From Shewanella sp. (GTDB lineage: Bacteria; Pseudomonadota; Gammaproteobacteria; Enterobacterales; Shewanellaceae), in contig SDWK01000029.1 in NCBI GenBank assembly GCA_004195335.1, positions 1 through 6,360 on the forward strand: a stretch of DNA of 6,360 bases, written 5' to 3'. A model generated the notes under the pieces. The model saw nothing but the letters and a program-made list of their open reading frames with translations, was not told the origin of the DNA and did no database searches. Shown one piece after another: positions 1-6,360 of this stretch (positions within the stretch are counted from its first letter, which is position 1; every line of letters begins with the position of its first letter). The translations under genes were made by a program, and so were the position numbers.

Positions 1-126
1 CTATAAGCATGAGTGGAGGCGATTGTGTGGGCGTGAGTGTCTACAAGATACTTCATAATGACTCTTCTTATGGCTTTACAGAAAAAATATAAGTGTCTAA
101 GATTCTACGCCTTTATAGTCACTTAG
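1..126. other. Non-coding left edge, no gene recognised
   Basis: Plus-strand frames open at the left edge stop at about 58 and 92. Neither short peptide looks like the end of a known protein. No tRNA, clear promoter or strong terminator was seen. Together with the repeats and the element, bases 1-450 carry no supported gene. Confidence 0.5.
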
Positions 127-186
127 CCTAGTTTCAGAATCACCACTAACCTAGATTTCAGAATATTCACATAACCTAGCTTTCAG
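127..186. repeat. Three short direct repeats, CCTAG-n-TTTCAG
   Basis: Copies start at 127, 150 and 175, a spacing of 23 and 25 bases. The first two continue with AAT and a similar CAC-containing, TAA-ending tail, so they are near-complete tandem units; the third diverges after TTTCAG. Possible roles are binding sites for a regulator or remnants of a tandem repeat. No function can be assigned. Confidence 0.55.
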
Positions 187-201
187 CAGCCACGCCTTGT
201 A

Positions 202-227
202 ATACCAATCAGTATAAAGATGTGATC
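202..227 (+). repeat. Left terminal inverted repeat of the MITE-like element
   Basis: The outer 16 bases are a perfect reverse complement of 451-466. The inner ten bases match 441-450 at seven of ten positions, ending in the shared GTGATC. Confidence 0.8.
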
Positions 228-239
228 GCTCAGCGAGAA

Positions 240-324
240 TTTAGCGCTTCAGAGGCAAGGCAACGAGTGAAGAACATAGTTGTTCTACGTTCAAGCTCGT
301 TAACACAGCATCTGAAGCGCTAAA
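240..324. repeat. Nested inverted repeats in the left half of the element
   Basis: TTTAGCGCTTCAGA at 240-253 pairs perfectly with 311-324, flanked by CGAG (235-238) and CTCG (326-329). Inside, AACGAG at 262-267 pairs with CTCGTT at 296-301, and AGAACA at 271-276 pairs with TGTTCT at 281-286 across a four-base loop. As RNA or single-stranded DNA this would fold into one long interrupted hairpin. Confidence 0.75.
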
Positions 325-327
325 ACT

Positions 328-347
328 CGCCTGTTAGGCGTGTTTTT
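328..347 (+). terminator. Possible weak terminator inside the element
   Basis: CGCCT-GTT-AGGCG forms a five-base GC-rich stem followed on the plus strand by TGTTTTT. On the minus strand the same stem is followed by AGTTTT, so it might weakly end the operon transcript about 110 bases after the regulator stop. The stem is short, so this is tentative. Confidence 0.3.
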
Positions 348-434
348 GGCTGCCTACTTCTGCGTTGAATGGCCTTACAAGGGAACAACCATTCCATCAT
401 CCATTCGCCTTGAATTAGTGGCAAAAAAACACGC
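338..434. repeat. Inverted repeat in the right half of the element
   Basis: GCGTGTTTTT at 338-347 is the exact reverse complement of 425-434. Within it, GAATGG at 367-372 can pair with CCATTC at 389-394 or 401-406, and CCTT-AC-AAGG lies at 373-382. The element therefore has two stem-loop halves joined by its terminal repeats. Confidence 0.65.
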
Positions 435-440
435 TGAGTA

Positions 441-466
441 GATCACTTTCTTATACTGATTGGTAT
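441..466 (-). repeat. Right terminal inverted repeat, overlapping the regulator gene
   Basis: This is the partner of the left repeat. Bases 451-466 lie inside the regulator coding frame and give its codons Tyr, Gln, Ser and Val and the TAA stop. Confidence 0.8.
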
Positions 467-1947
467 AGTTCATCCCACCCTTGACGCTTTCGATAAATCG
501 TCGAGGCACTGATATCTAACATTGCCGCAGCTTTAGGCACATTGCCACCACATTGCTCAATGGCTGCCTCAATCGTCTGTTTCTCTGACAACCAGAGTGG
601 AATGATTGCCTCTGGTTTATCTGTTCTTGAGGGCGCTGATTGCAGGTTTTGGCTCCTGGCCTGCTCATCGGTAGGGAATGATTCGTGGTGATTTAGTGCC
701 AAAGGCTGATTAGCACTCGCGATAGCTTCGCCAAGATCTTGGCTATTACTTGGGTCTCCTTTACATAACGAAGGTAACATCGATGCCTCAACAATATCGG
801 AAGAGTTGAGCACGACCACCTGTCTAACCACATTTTGTAACTGACGCACATTCCCTGGCCAATCATAGCTTTGAAGTGATTGTTTGGCCTCTGCGGTGAA
901 ATTTTTAAACTGCTTCCCCTCTTCACGGTTGTACTCTTTAAGGAGTTTATTTGCCAACAACAGCACGTCTTTCCCCCTCATTCGAAGCGGCGGAAGTTCA
1001 ATAGGAATAACATGCAGTCGGTAGAAGAGATCTTCTCTAAAACGTCCATGTTTTACCTCCTCCCAAGGGACCCTGTTTGTCGCACTCACAAAGCGCACGT
1101 CGACCTTCTCCTCCTTCGTCCCCCCGACCTTTTGAAAGACGCCAGTCTGAATAAATCGCAGTAACTTACTTTGTAACTCAAGGTCCATCTCACAAATTTC
1201 ATCGAGAAATAGCGTGCCTTGATGGGCACGGCTCGCCGCGCCTTCTCTATTGGCCACCGCCCCGGTGAATGCCCCTTTCGTGTGGCCAAATATTTCACTC
1301 TCGATAAGATCTTTTGGGATTGAAGCACAGTTGAGCGCAATGAAAGGTTTCTCGCTTCGATTCCCTGCATGATGAATCGCATGAGCGCAAACTTCTTTAC
1401 CGGTGCCACTTTCCCCGACAATGAAAACGGAAGCCTTACTATTAGCGACACAGTCTATGGTTTTATATACGGTCTGCATGGCGAGAGACTCCCCCACAAA
1501 CCCCATATAATTTTCTTTAGGTAAGCTTTGCTCGTACCTTTCCACCAGATTAACAAGCTGGCGCTGTTTTAACGCATTTCGAACCGTAATAGAGAGTCGC
1601 TTGGCATCGAAGGGTTTGACCAAGAAATCGAATGCCCCGGACTTCATCGACTCAACCGCTAAATCTATCGTTCCGTGAGCGGTTATCATGATAACCGTGA
1701 TACCAGGATAGCTGGTTTGGACTTTTTGCAGAATATCCATACCCGACATATCGGGTAACTTGATGTCTAACACTAATAGATCAGGCTGCCACTGCGCTAA
1801 CTCGGTGAGTGCATCTTCCCCATGATTGACATGAGTAACCTTAGCGCCTTCAGAGCGTAGATACTCGGTATAAAGCGCACCCAATGACATGCTGTCTTCA
1901 ACAAGTAAAGCGGTAAAAGACTGATTAATTTCCATATTTAACGCCAT
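451..1947 (-). CDS. Sigma-54-dependent response regulator of the LuxO/SypG type
   Basis: This cytoplasmic transcription activator has three domains (numbering from the ATG at 1947). The receiver, about 10-128, has Glu17/Asp18, phosphoacceptor Asp61 in VLDIKLPDMSG, Thr89 and Lys111. The AAA+ sigma-54 interaction domain, about 148-395, has Walker A GESGTGKE (178-185), GAFTGA (225-230), Walker B LFLDE (246-250), sensor I ATNR, the arginine-finger segment RFREDLFYRL and sensor II WPGNVRQLQN. The C-terminal Fis-type helix-turn-helix, about 450-490, ends AAMLDISASTIYRKRQGW. A polar linker of about 50 residues (396-447) precedes it. The receiver and ATPase wording recalls Vibrio LuxO (DIKLPDMSG, SVFIVGESGTGKEVCA), more than generic NtrC; this is from memory. 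It is the expected partner of the upstream HPt domain. All catalytic motifs are intact, so it should act as a true bacterial enhancer-binding protein. Its last four codons and stop lie inside the terminal repeat of the adjacent mobile element. The start is more likely the ATG at 1935. Targets are not visible here. Confidence 0.93.
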   Translation of the reverse strand: MALNMEINQSFTALLVEDSMSLGALYTEYLRSEGAKVTHVNHGEDALTELAQWQPDLLVLDIKLPDMSGMDILQKVQTSYPGITVIMITAHGTIDLAVESMKSGAFDFLVKPFDAKRLSITVRNALKQRQLVNLVERYEQSLPKENYMGFVGESLAMQTVYKTIDCVANSKASVFIVGESGTGKEVCAHAIHHAGNRSEKPFIALNCASIPKDLIESEIFGHTKGAFTGAVANREGAASRAHQGTLFLDEICEMDLELQSKLLRFIQTGVFQKVGGTKEEKVDVRFVSATNRVPWEEVKHGRFREDLFYRLHVIPIELPPLRMRGKDVLLLANKLLKEYNREEGKQFKNFTAEAKQSLQSYDWPGNVRQLQNVVRQVVVLNSSDIVEASMLPSLCKGDPSNSQDLGEAIASANQPLALNHHESFPTDEQARSQNLQSAPSRTDKPEAIIPLWLSEKQTIEAAIEQCGGNVPKAAAMLDISASTIYRKRQGWDELYQSV

Positions 1948-1952
1948 CCTTA
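1947..1952 (-). promoter_or_regulatory. Shine-Dalgarno-like TAAGGA that bears on the regulator start
   Basis: On the minus strand TAAGGA matches the anti-Shine-Dalgarno sequence, but its final A is the first base of the ATG at 1947, leaving no spacer for that start. The next in-frame ATG, at 1935, lies 11 bases after it, which is usable. This favours initiation at Met5, giving a 494-residue protein beginning MEINQSF. Confidence 0.5.
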
Positions 1953-1970
1953 AATAAAAATTCGAATGCT

Positions 1971-1985
1971 CAGGTTCTGAACCTG
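1971..1985. repeat. 15-base palindrome between the kinase and regulator genes
   Basis: CAGGTTC-T-GAACCTG is a perfect dyad with seven-base arms around one central base. It lies in the 57-base gap, 19 bases after the kinase stop and 23 bases before the first possible regulator start. It could be an operator for a dimeric regulator or a small intercistronic hairpin. It has no T-run directly after it on the minus strand, so a rho-independent terminator is unlikely. I do not recognise the binding protein. Confidence 0.5.
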
Positions 1986-2004
1986 TCTACTAATGAAGGA
2001 GAGT

Positions 2005-5000
2005 TCAAGCCGCAAAACGTGCTTTGAAGGCCTTAATAGTTTGTAGCCCTACTTGTTGAACTTCTGTCATATACGACTCAACTTCTTTTTCATCTTGCTC
2101 TCTGGCGCTTTTCTCAAGGCTTTTTGCAACCTCATACAGAGCCTGAGCCCCAAAACTGCCGGAACTGCTTTTTAAGGTATGCGCCTGATTATCTATTTCG
2201 ATAAAATCCATCGTCTGCATTAAAGTGTTAAGTGTATCCAATCTTTCATGAGTCTCTTGAAGATAGACACTAAACATCCCTTTCAAGGACTCTACACCTA
2301 TTGCATCGGTGAGCTCAGTAAGTACAGATTCATCAAATAGTGTCTCCAAGCTTAGCTCATCTGGGGGTGCGCTTTTATCACACTTATCACTTTCTGATTT
2401 AAACTCCATTACCACTCCGTTTGAAGCATCGTTATCCAAGTGTAATTCGAGCTCCCCGGCTTCACAACTTACTGGACTAATTTTAGTTTGCACTTCAAGA
2501 GGTTCACCATCGATACTACTTATTTCCGGCAACCACTTATTGATAACCCGCACCAAATCAATCTTATTAACTGGCTTAGGCACAAAGTCTTTCATTCCTG
2601 CCGACAAGCAATTCTCTATATCTTCTTGCTGAACATTAGCCGTCATGGCTAATATAATAGTATCAGGTTGATGTAATAGAATATTTTTAGTCGCTTCAAC
2701 GCCATCCATCTCCGGCATCCGCATATCCATCAATATCAAACCATAATTTTTTTGAGCTGCCATATTCATGGCCTCAATCCCGTTGTTTGCGTATTCCACT
2801 TCGAAACCAGATTTTGTCAACATAGCCCCAGCAACAACTTGATTCGATGGACTATCCTCGGCCAGAAGCAGTAATTTATTCTTGGGTGTAAGCTCCGGAA
2901 GTAAGACTTCCGTTTCCGTTTTTTCTTCATGGTTAACATCATCGCCATTCAATAAACCTAGCATCATCTCGCGGCTCAATGGTTTATTTATCACCTGCTC
3001 CAGCCCTATCTCTGACACTAGGCCTGACATTTCAGGCCTTAGCTCTGACATTAATACTGCGATTAGCCCTCCTTCAAATAAAAAATCTCGCTTCAGAAGG
3101 CTGGTTAATTTAAAACTTAATTCAGATAAGCCAGTGTCATCGATCAAAATAAGGTTGAAACGTCCCTTGACCTCATGAGAGCTCAGAATATCGGTAACTC
3201 GGCTGACATTAACGCAACTCACACCATACTGGCTATACTGCTTTCTGACCAGATGGGAAAAGGTCTTATCAGGGTGAACCAATAGCACTCTGGCATGAGC
3301 AGGCAAGTGGGTAAGAGGACTTAGCTGATGTACCTCAAGTGTTAACTGCACATCGAACCTAAAGCAGCTTCCATGCCCCAGTCGGCTGCTTAGTTCAATT
3401 TTCCCTCCCATCATCTCAATCAACTCAGCGCAGATGGCTAAGCCAAGCCCGGTTCCCTTATAGTTAGTATTATGCTGATCATGAACTTGACTGAACTCTT
3501 TAAACAGTTTCTTTTGAGCCGCCATGCTGACTCCAATGCCCTCATCGGTGACTGCACAATACAGCTGCACCTCTTCGTGATGACTATCGGGGATCCACAT
3601 CTCTACTGAAACACAGCCTCCACTTGAAAACTTTATCGCATTATCAACCAGGTTATGTATCACCTGACGTAAACGTTGTGCATCTCCTTTGACAAGTTCA
3701 GGCACATTTCGGTTAATAAAACACGCGAGATTAACGCCCTTCTCATGGGCATTAGGCGCTAATATTCTCAACACTTGAGCCACTATTTTGGCAGGCGAAA
3801 AACTCACACTTTCCAACATCATCTGCCCGGCTTCAATTTTTGAGAAATCTAAAATGTCATTAATGGTGCTGAGTAAAGCTGTCCCAGCCTCTTTTGCTGT
3901 ATGGGCATAAATGCGTTGCTCTTTATTCAACCTGGAGTCCAACATAAGCTCTACGCTCCCCAGTACCGCATTGAGTGGAGAGCGGATCTCATGGCTCATG
4001 GTTGCCAGAAATCGTGATTTGGCCTTACTGCCCGACTCGGCTTGATCTTTCGCGTGCTTTAGCTGAGTTTCATATTCAATTCTCTTCGAAATATCATGCA
4101 AAAAGGCGGTCAGTAAGATCTCTTCCCCAAGCTGTACCGGGATCATCTTCATCTCAACAGGAAATGAGCTGCCATCACACTTGATTGCCATCATCTCAAT
4201 ACTTTTCTTTATGGCTGGCCCCTCACCCGTTTGCCTGAATAGTTCCATACCGTGTTTAAAGCTTTTCTTCTCTATATCGACAAAAATCAGATCTTCGAGG
4301 ATCTCACCTAAAACCTGCTCACGCTTATGACCGAATAACTTACAGGCTGCGTCATTAAACTCTTGAATTCTCCCGGTAATATCTATGGTGATAAGCGCAT
4401 CCTGACTGGCTTCCAGCGTTGCCAACAAGATGGTTTCGGTGCGAAGCGCAGCCACCTCTTTACGCTTTATATCACTCAGGTCTTTTACCAGACCCAACAA
4501 CATAATTTCATTATCGATGGTCATCTTAGAGATAGATAATTCGATAGGAAAAAGTTTACCACTCCTGTTTTGCGCCGTAAGTTCTCTTCCATTTTTCGCG
4601 TCTCGACCGGATTGAATAAACCTATCGAGGAAACTATCGTGCATATGCCGTTCATGCATCGGCATAAAAATTGATACATTTTCACCAATCAACTCATCGA
4701 GCTCATACTCAAACAGACGACAAACGGCACTGTTCACCTGAGTGATGCCCCCTGAAGTATCGACGATGATAAAGCCATCTACCGCCGTCTCTAAAATCGT
4801 ACTTAAACGGGTGTTAGCACTTTCAAGATCACTCCTGTTTTTTTCGACCTTCTCAATCATCCGGTTAAATGCCCGGGTTGTTTGGCCAATTTCATCCGTT
4901 GCGGTAACGGGGATCTGTATCCCTGTTTCGCCACTTAAAATACGTTTAGAAGCCGTTTTCAGTTCACTAAGATTACGGGTCAAATAGTGCCCTAACAACC

Positions 5001-5514
5001 ATGAAAATAGTGCCACTAACACCATCTCTAACCCGGCAATGGAAAGGAATCGTGTCGTCGCACTAGCTAAGAATTGATCAAACTCATTCACACCAACACC
5101 GAGTTCAACCCGTCCGAATATATAGCCAGACTCCATGATATTGGCTTCGACATCTAACACACCATCATCGACACTGGATAAACCTTGATCTCGACTCGAA
5201 GCCACAGTCGATGACGCTCGGGATGGACTCTCTCCAGCCCGAACTAAGAGCGTGTTTTCATCATAGATATTCACATACAAGACCTGAGTATGTTCGAGCA
5301 ACTCATTGGCTAACACTTGCAAGGTAGAGACATCGGTGCTGATCACCGCATCTTTGGTCGCCGCGGCAAAAAGTGTCACAATTGAATCGGCTCGTTTCTC
5401 AATTTCAGTTTCATTGGAACTTCTTAAGTAATCGACACTGGTATAAACCAATAGCAGCAGTAAAACGCCTTCGATTAGCGCAATACCGAGTACCGTTTTG
5501 AGTCTAAAAGACAC
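2005..5514 (-). CDS. Tripartite hybrid sensor histidine kinase (HAMP, 2 PAS, HisKA, HATPase, 2 REC, HPt)
   Basis: This is an inner-membrane sensor kinase of 1169 residues. The order seen is: membrane segment about 8-27; periplasmic domain about 28-156; second membrane segment about 157-178; HAMP about 179-231; PAS1 about 237-348; PAS2 about 361-476; short helical linker; HisKA with FLATMSHEIRSPLN and phosphoacceptor His508; HATPase with N box Asn625, DEGIG at 657-661 and GTGLGL at 687-692; receiver 1 about 741-855; receiver 2 about 880-994 with Glu886/Asp887, Asp930, Thr958 and Lys980; an acidic linker; and a C-terminal HPt domain with AHTLKSSSGSFGA and His1112. Receiver 1 has lost the acidic pair (His747-Pro748) but keeps Asp792 and Lys844, so it is probably a non-phosphorylated pseudo-receiver. 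PAS1 carries a FixL-like His292/Arg298/Arg310 pattern. The GTG start has a strong ribosome site and yields a good N-terminal membrane helix. The expected relay is His508, Asp930, His1112, then the downstream regulator. Input probably comes from the upstream binding protein. The overall plan resembles TorS, BarA and LuxQ; orthology is not claimed. Confidence 0.93.
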   Translation of the reverse strand: MSFRLKTVLGIALIEGVLLLLLVYTSVDYLRSSNETEIEKRADSIVTLFAAATKDAVISTDVSTLQVLANELLEHTQVLYVNIYDENTLLVRAGESPSRASSTVASSRDQGLSSVDDGVLDVEANIMESGYIFGRVELGVGVNEFDQFLASATTRFLSIAGLEMVLVALFSWLLGHYLTRNLSELKTASKRILSGETGIQIPVTATDEIGQTTRAFNRMIEKVEKNRSDLESANTRLSTILETAVDGFIIVDTSGGITQVNSAVCRLFEYELDELIGENVSIFMPMHERHMHDSFLDRFIQSGRDAKNGRELTAQNRSGKLFPIELSISKMTIDNEIMLLGLVKDLSDIKRKEVAALRTETILLATLEASQDALITIDITGRIQEFNDAACKLFGHKREQVLGEILEDLIFVDIEKKSFKHGMELFRQTGEGPAIKKSIEMMAIKCDGSSFPVEMKMIPVQLGEEILLTAFLHDISKRIEYETQLKHAKDQAESGSKAKSRFLATMSHEIRSPLNAVLGSVELMLDSRLNKEQRIYAHTAKEAGTALLSTINDILDFSKIEAGQMMLESVSFSPAKIVAQVLRILAPNAHEKGVNLACFINRNVPELVKGDAQRLRQVIHNLVDNAIKFSSGGCVSVEMWIPDSHHEEVQLYCAVTDEGIGVSMAAQKKLFKEFSQVHDQHNTNYKGTGLGLAICAELIEMMGGKIELSSRLGHGSCFRFDVQLTLEVHQLSPLTHLPAHARVLLVHPDKTFSHLVRKQYSQYGVSCVNVSRVTDILSSHEVKGRFNLILIDDTGLSELSFKLTSLLKRDFLFEGGLIAVLMSELRPEMSGLVSEIGLEQVINKPLSREMMLGLLNGDDVNHEEKTETEVLLPELTPKNKLLLLAEDSPSNQVVAGAMLTKSGFEVEYANNGIEAMNMAAQKNYGLILMDMRMPEMDGVEATKNILLHQPDTIILAMTANVQQEDIENCLSAGMKDFVPKPVNKIDLVRVINKWLPEISSIDGEPLEVQTKISPVSCEAGELELHLDNDASNGVVMEFKSESDKCDKSAPPDELSLETLFDESVLTELTDAIGVESLKGMFSVYLQETHERLDTLNTLMQTMDFIEIDNQAHTLKSSSGSFGAQALYEVAKSLEKSAREQDEKEVESYMTEVQQVGLQTIKAFKARFAA

Positions 5515-6360
5515 TACAACTCTCCTTTCACTGACGGCTCATCAGCTATGTCATTGGCGTTTTCTAAAGGTTTTGCAAACGTACCTAAGCCCAGCGAACG
5601 TACATCATCCCAATCGCTGTTTTTGGCGGACTCAAAGCTTTTAAGGCCCAACACTTTTAGCACTTCAGCACCTTGGGAAGATGATGATAATTCGATAAAA
5701 CCTTGCCTAAGTTCCTCAGCAATATCCGCTGGTACTCTTGGATGAACGGCAATCGCATGAGGGGTATAACCCGGGGTCTCCCACAAAACGTTAAGTTGGC
5801 TTGTCGTCGCCTTATCCATTGTCTTAAAGGTTCTTTTTACTCCCCCTCCTGCATCTGCCAGCCCTTGGGCCACGGCAAGATAAACAGAATCGTGTGAACC
5901 GACATATTTAACCCGATTCTCAAGCCCTCTAATCTTTAAGTTTGCTCTGGGGAGCACACTGGCGGCAAAAGCAGCGGGCGCGGGAAAGACGACATCTTTA
6001 TTATTCAGATCATCGATAGAACGAATAGATGAGTCTTTGCGAACCACGATAATGCCTTTAATCTGCTTTCCCTTCTGCTTGACCAAGGCTTGGTAACCAG
6101 GAGCTTCATGAAATACCGTGTAGTGATAGGGATTCATATAGGCGACATCGTACTCACCCAAAGCGAGTCTCTTTTCAAAAGTGGGAATGTCCGGCGCCGT
6201 TGCAAAACGCAGTTGAACATTTGCATTTTGCGATAACTCTGAGAGCACCGGAGACCATAATCGGGCAAGTGTACTCGCGGCTTGCTGAGGAACAACACCA
6301 AAAACTATCGTACGAGCTATCGTGGGATTAGATTCTAACTGGTTATTTTCACTATTTTTT
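5514..6360 (-). CDS. PhnD-family periplasmic solute-binding protein, 5' end outside the window
   Basis: This is a periplasmic binding protein of the phosphate/phosphite/phosphonate (PhnD-like, COG3221) family. The frame is open to the right edge: 37 codons precede the GTG at 6248, including the family-typical stretch VFGVVPQQAASTLARLW. That GTG is therefore an internal codon, and the true start and signal peptide lie outside. The window holds 281 residues, close to a full mature domain. Family hallmarks are YDVAYMNPYHYTVF, in the first lobe, then GIIVVRKDSSI and the DLNNKDVVFPAPAAFAASVLP segment, then the AVAQGLADAGGG segment. The stop TAG shares one base with the kinase GTG start, so the two genes are probably one operon. 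No transporter permease or ATPase gene is visible, so I infer that it works as a ligand receptor for the kinase, as TorT does for TorS or LuxP for LuxQ. The ligand cannot be read from the sequence; phosphonate specificity should not be assumed. Confidence 0.88.
   Translation of the reverse strand, partial: KNSENNQLESNPTIARTIVFGVVPQQAASTLARLWSPVLSELSQNANVQLRFATAPDIPTFEKRLALGEYDVAYMNPYHYTVFHEAPGYQALVKQKGKQIKGIIVVRKDSSIRSIDDLNNKDVVFPAPAAFAASVLPRANLKIRGLENRVKYVGSHDSVYLAVAQGLADAGGGVKRTFKTMDKATTSQLNVLWETPGYTPHAIAVHPRVPADIAEELRQGFIELSSSSQGAEVLKVLGLKSFESAKNSDWDDVRSLGLGTFAKPLENANDIADEPSVKGEL
5522..5527 (-). promoter_or_regulatory. Shine-Dalgarno site of the hybrid kinase gene
   Basis: On the minus strand AAGGAG lies seven bases before the GTG at 5514. 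This strong site, inside the last codons of the binding-protein gene, is what supports the unusual GTG start. It also fits translational coupling through the TAGTG stop-start overlap. Confidence 0.75.

Larger units (their letters stand above)
202..466. mobile_element. MITE-like non-autonomous element, about 265 bases
   Basis: The ends are inverted repeats: ATACCAATCAGTATAA at 202-217 is matched perfectly by its complement at 451-466, and the match extends inward to 26 bases with three mismatches. A further seven bases, CTCAGCG at 229-235, pair with 432-438 after a one-base offset. Inside there are no open frames of note and no transposase, but several nested inverted repeats. TA lies at both outer ends (203-204 and 464-465), so a TA target duplication is possible, but it cannot be told apart from the repeat itself. 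From memory, ends of this kind are scattered in Shewanella and related genomes. The element probably moved with the help of a transposase encoded elsewhere. Confidence 0.75.

Noticed and set aside
1..92. Short plus-strand frames open at the left edge, ending at about 58 and 92
   Set aside because: They are too short and unlike any family I know; either could be the tail of an outside gene, but nothing supports it.
422..430. T-run on the minus strand after the regulator stop, as a terminator
   Set aside because: No stable stem directly precedes it; the run is better explained as one arm of the element's internal inverted repeat.
202..466. CRISPR array or structured riboswitch in the repeat-rich left end
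   Set aside because: The repeats are inverted, with no regular repeat-spacer pattern, and the region lies downstream of the genes rather than in a leader.
880..1164. Plus-strand open frame of 94 codons opposite the regulator ATPase domain
   Set aside because: It lies wholly inside a well-supported gene on the other strand, and its translation has no recognisable domain.
1086..1451. Second minus-strand frame of 121 codons within the regulator gene
   Set aside because: It is an out-of-frame reading of the conserved AAA+ region, with biased arginine-rich sequence and no own ribosome site noted.
1992..2004. Shine-Dalgarno-like AAGGAGAG on the plus strand after the kinase stop
   Set aside because: No start codon follows at a usable distance and no plus-strand gene lies there.
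2309..2632. Plus-strand open frame of 107 codons opposite the kinase C-terminus
   Set aside because: It is the antisense reading of the linker and HPt region, serine-rich and without motifs.
2882..3178. Plus-strand open frame of 98 codons opposite receiver 1
   Set aside because: It is antisense to a conserved domain and has no features of a real protein.

Overview
The window holds one co-directional minus-strand gene set, read from right to left, and a non-coding left end. Codon use, protein style and the repeat element suggest a marine gammaproteobacterium. Shewanella is my best guess, from the element and the LuxO-like regulator recalled from memory; a Vibrio relative is possible. No database search was possible.

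Transcription order is: (1) a PhnD-type periplasmic solute-binding protein whose 5' end lies beyond the right edge (5514 to 6360); (2) a 1169-residue tripartite hybrid sensor kinase (2005 to 5514) that starts at a GTG overlapping the stop of gene 1; (3) after a 57-base gap with a 15-base palindrome, a sigma-54-dependent response regulator of the LuxO/SypG type (451 to 1947). Together they look like a self-contained signalling unit. The binding protein would present a ligand to the kinase's periplasmic domain. Phosphate would pass from His508 to Asp930 to His1112 inside the kinase, then to Asp61 of the regulator, which would activate unknown sigma-54 promoters. No ABC permease or ATPase gene is visible, which favours a sensing role for the binding protein over transport. 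The logic recalls LuxP/LuxQ/LuxU/LuxO and TorT/TorS/TorR, but with a PhnD-family receptor and the phosphotransfer domain fused into the kinase.

The left 450 bases hold no supported gene. Positions 202 to 466 form a MITE-like element with 26-base imperfect terminal inverted repeats and several nested internal inverted repeats. Its right terminus overlaps the regulator gene and supplies that gene's last four codons and its stop. Left of it, three short direct repeats lie at 127 to 186; nothing else is recognisable from 1 to 126.

The most interesting points are the receptor-kinase-regulator combination, a FixL-like heme-pocket signature in the first PAS domain of the kinase, a degenerate first receiver domain, and the mobile-element-derived end of the regulator.
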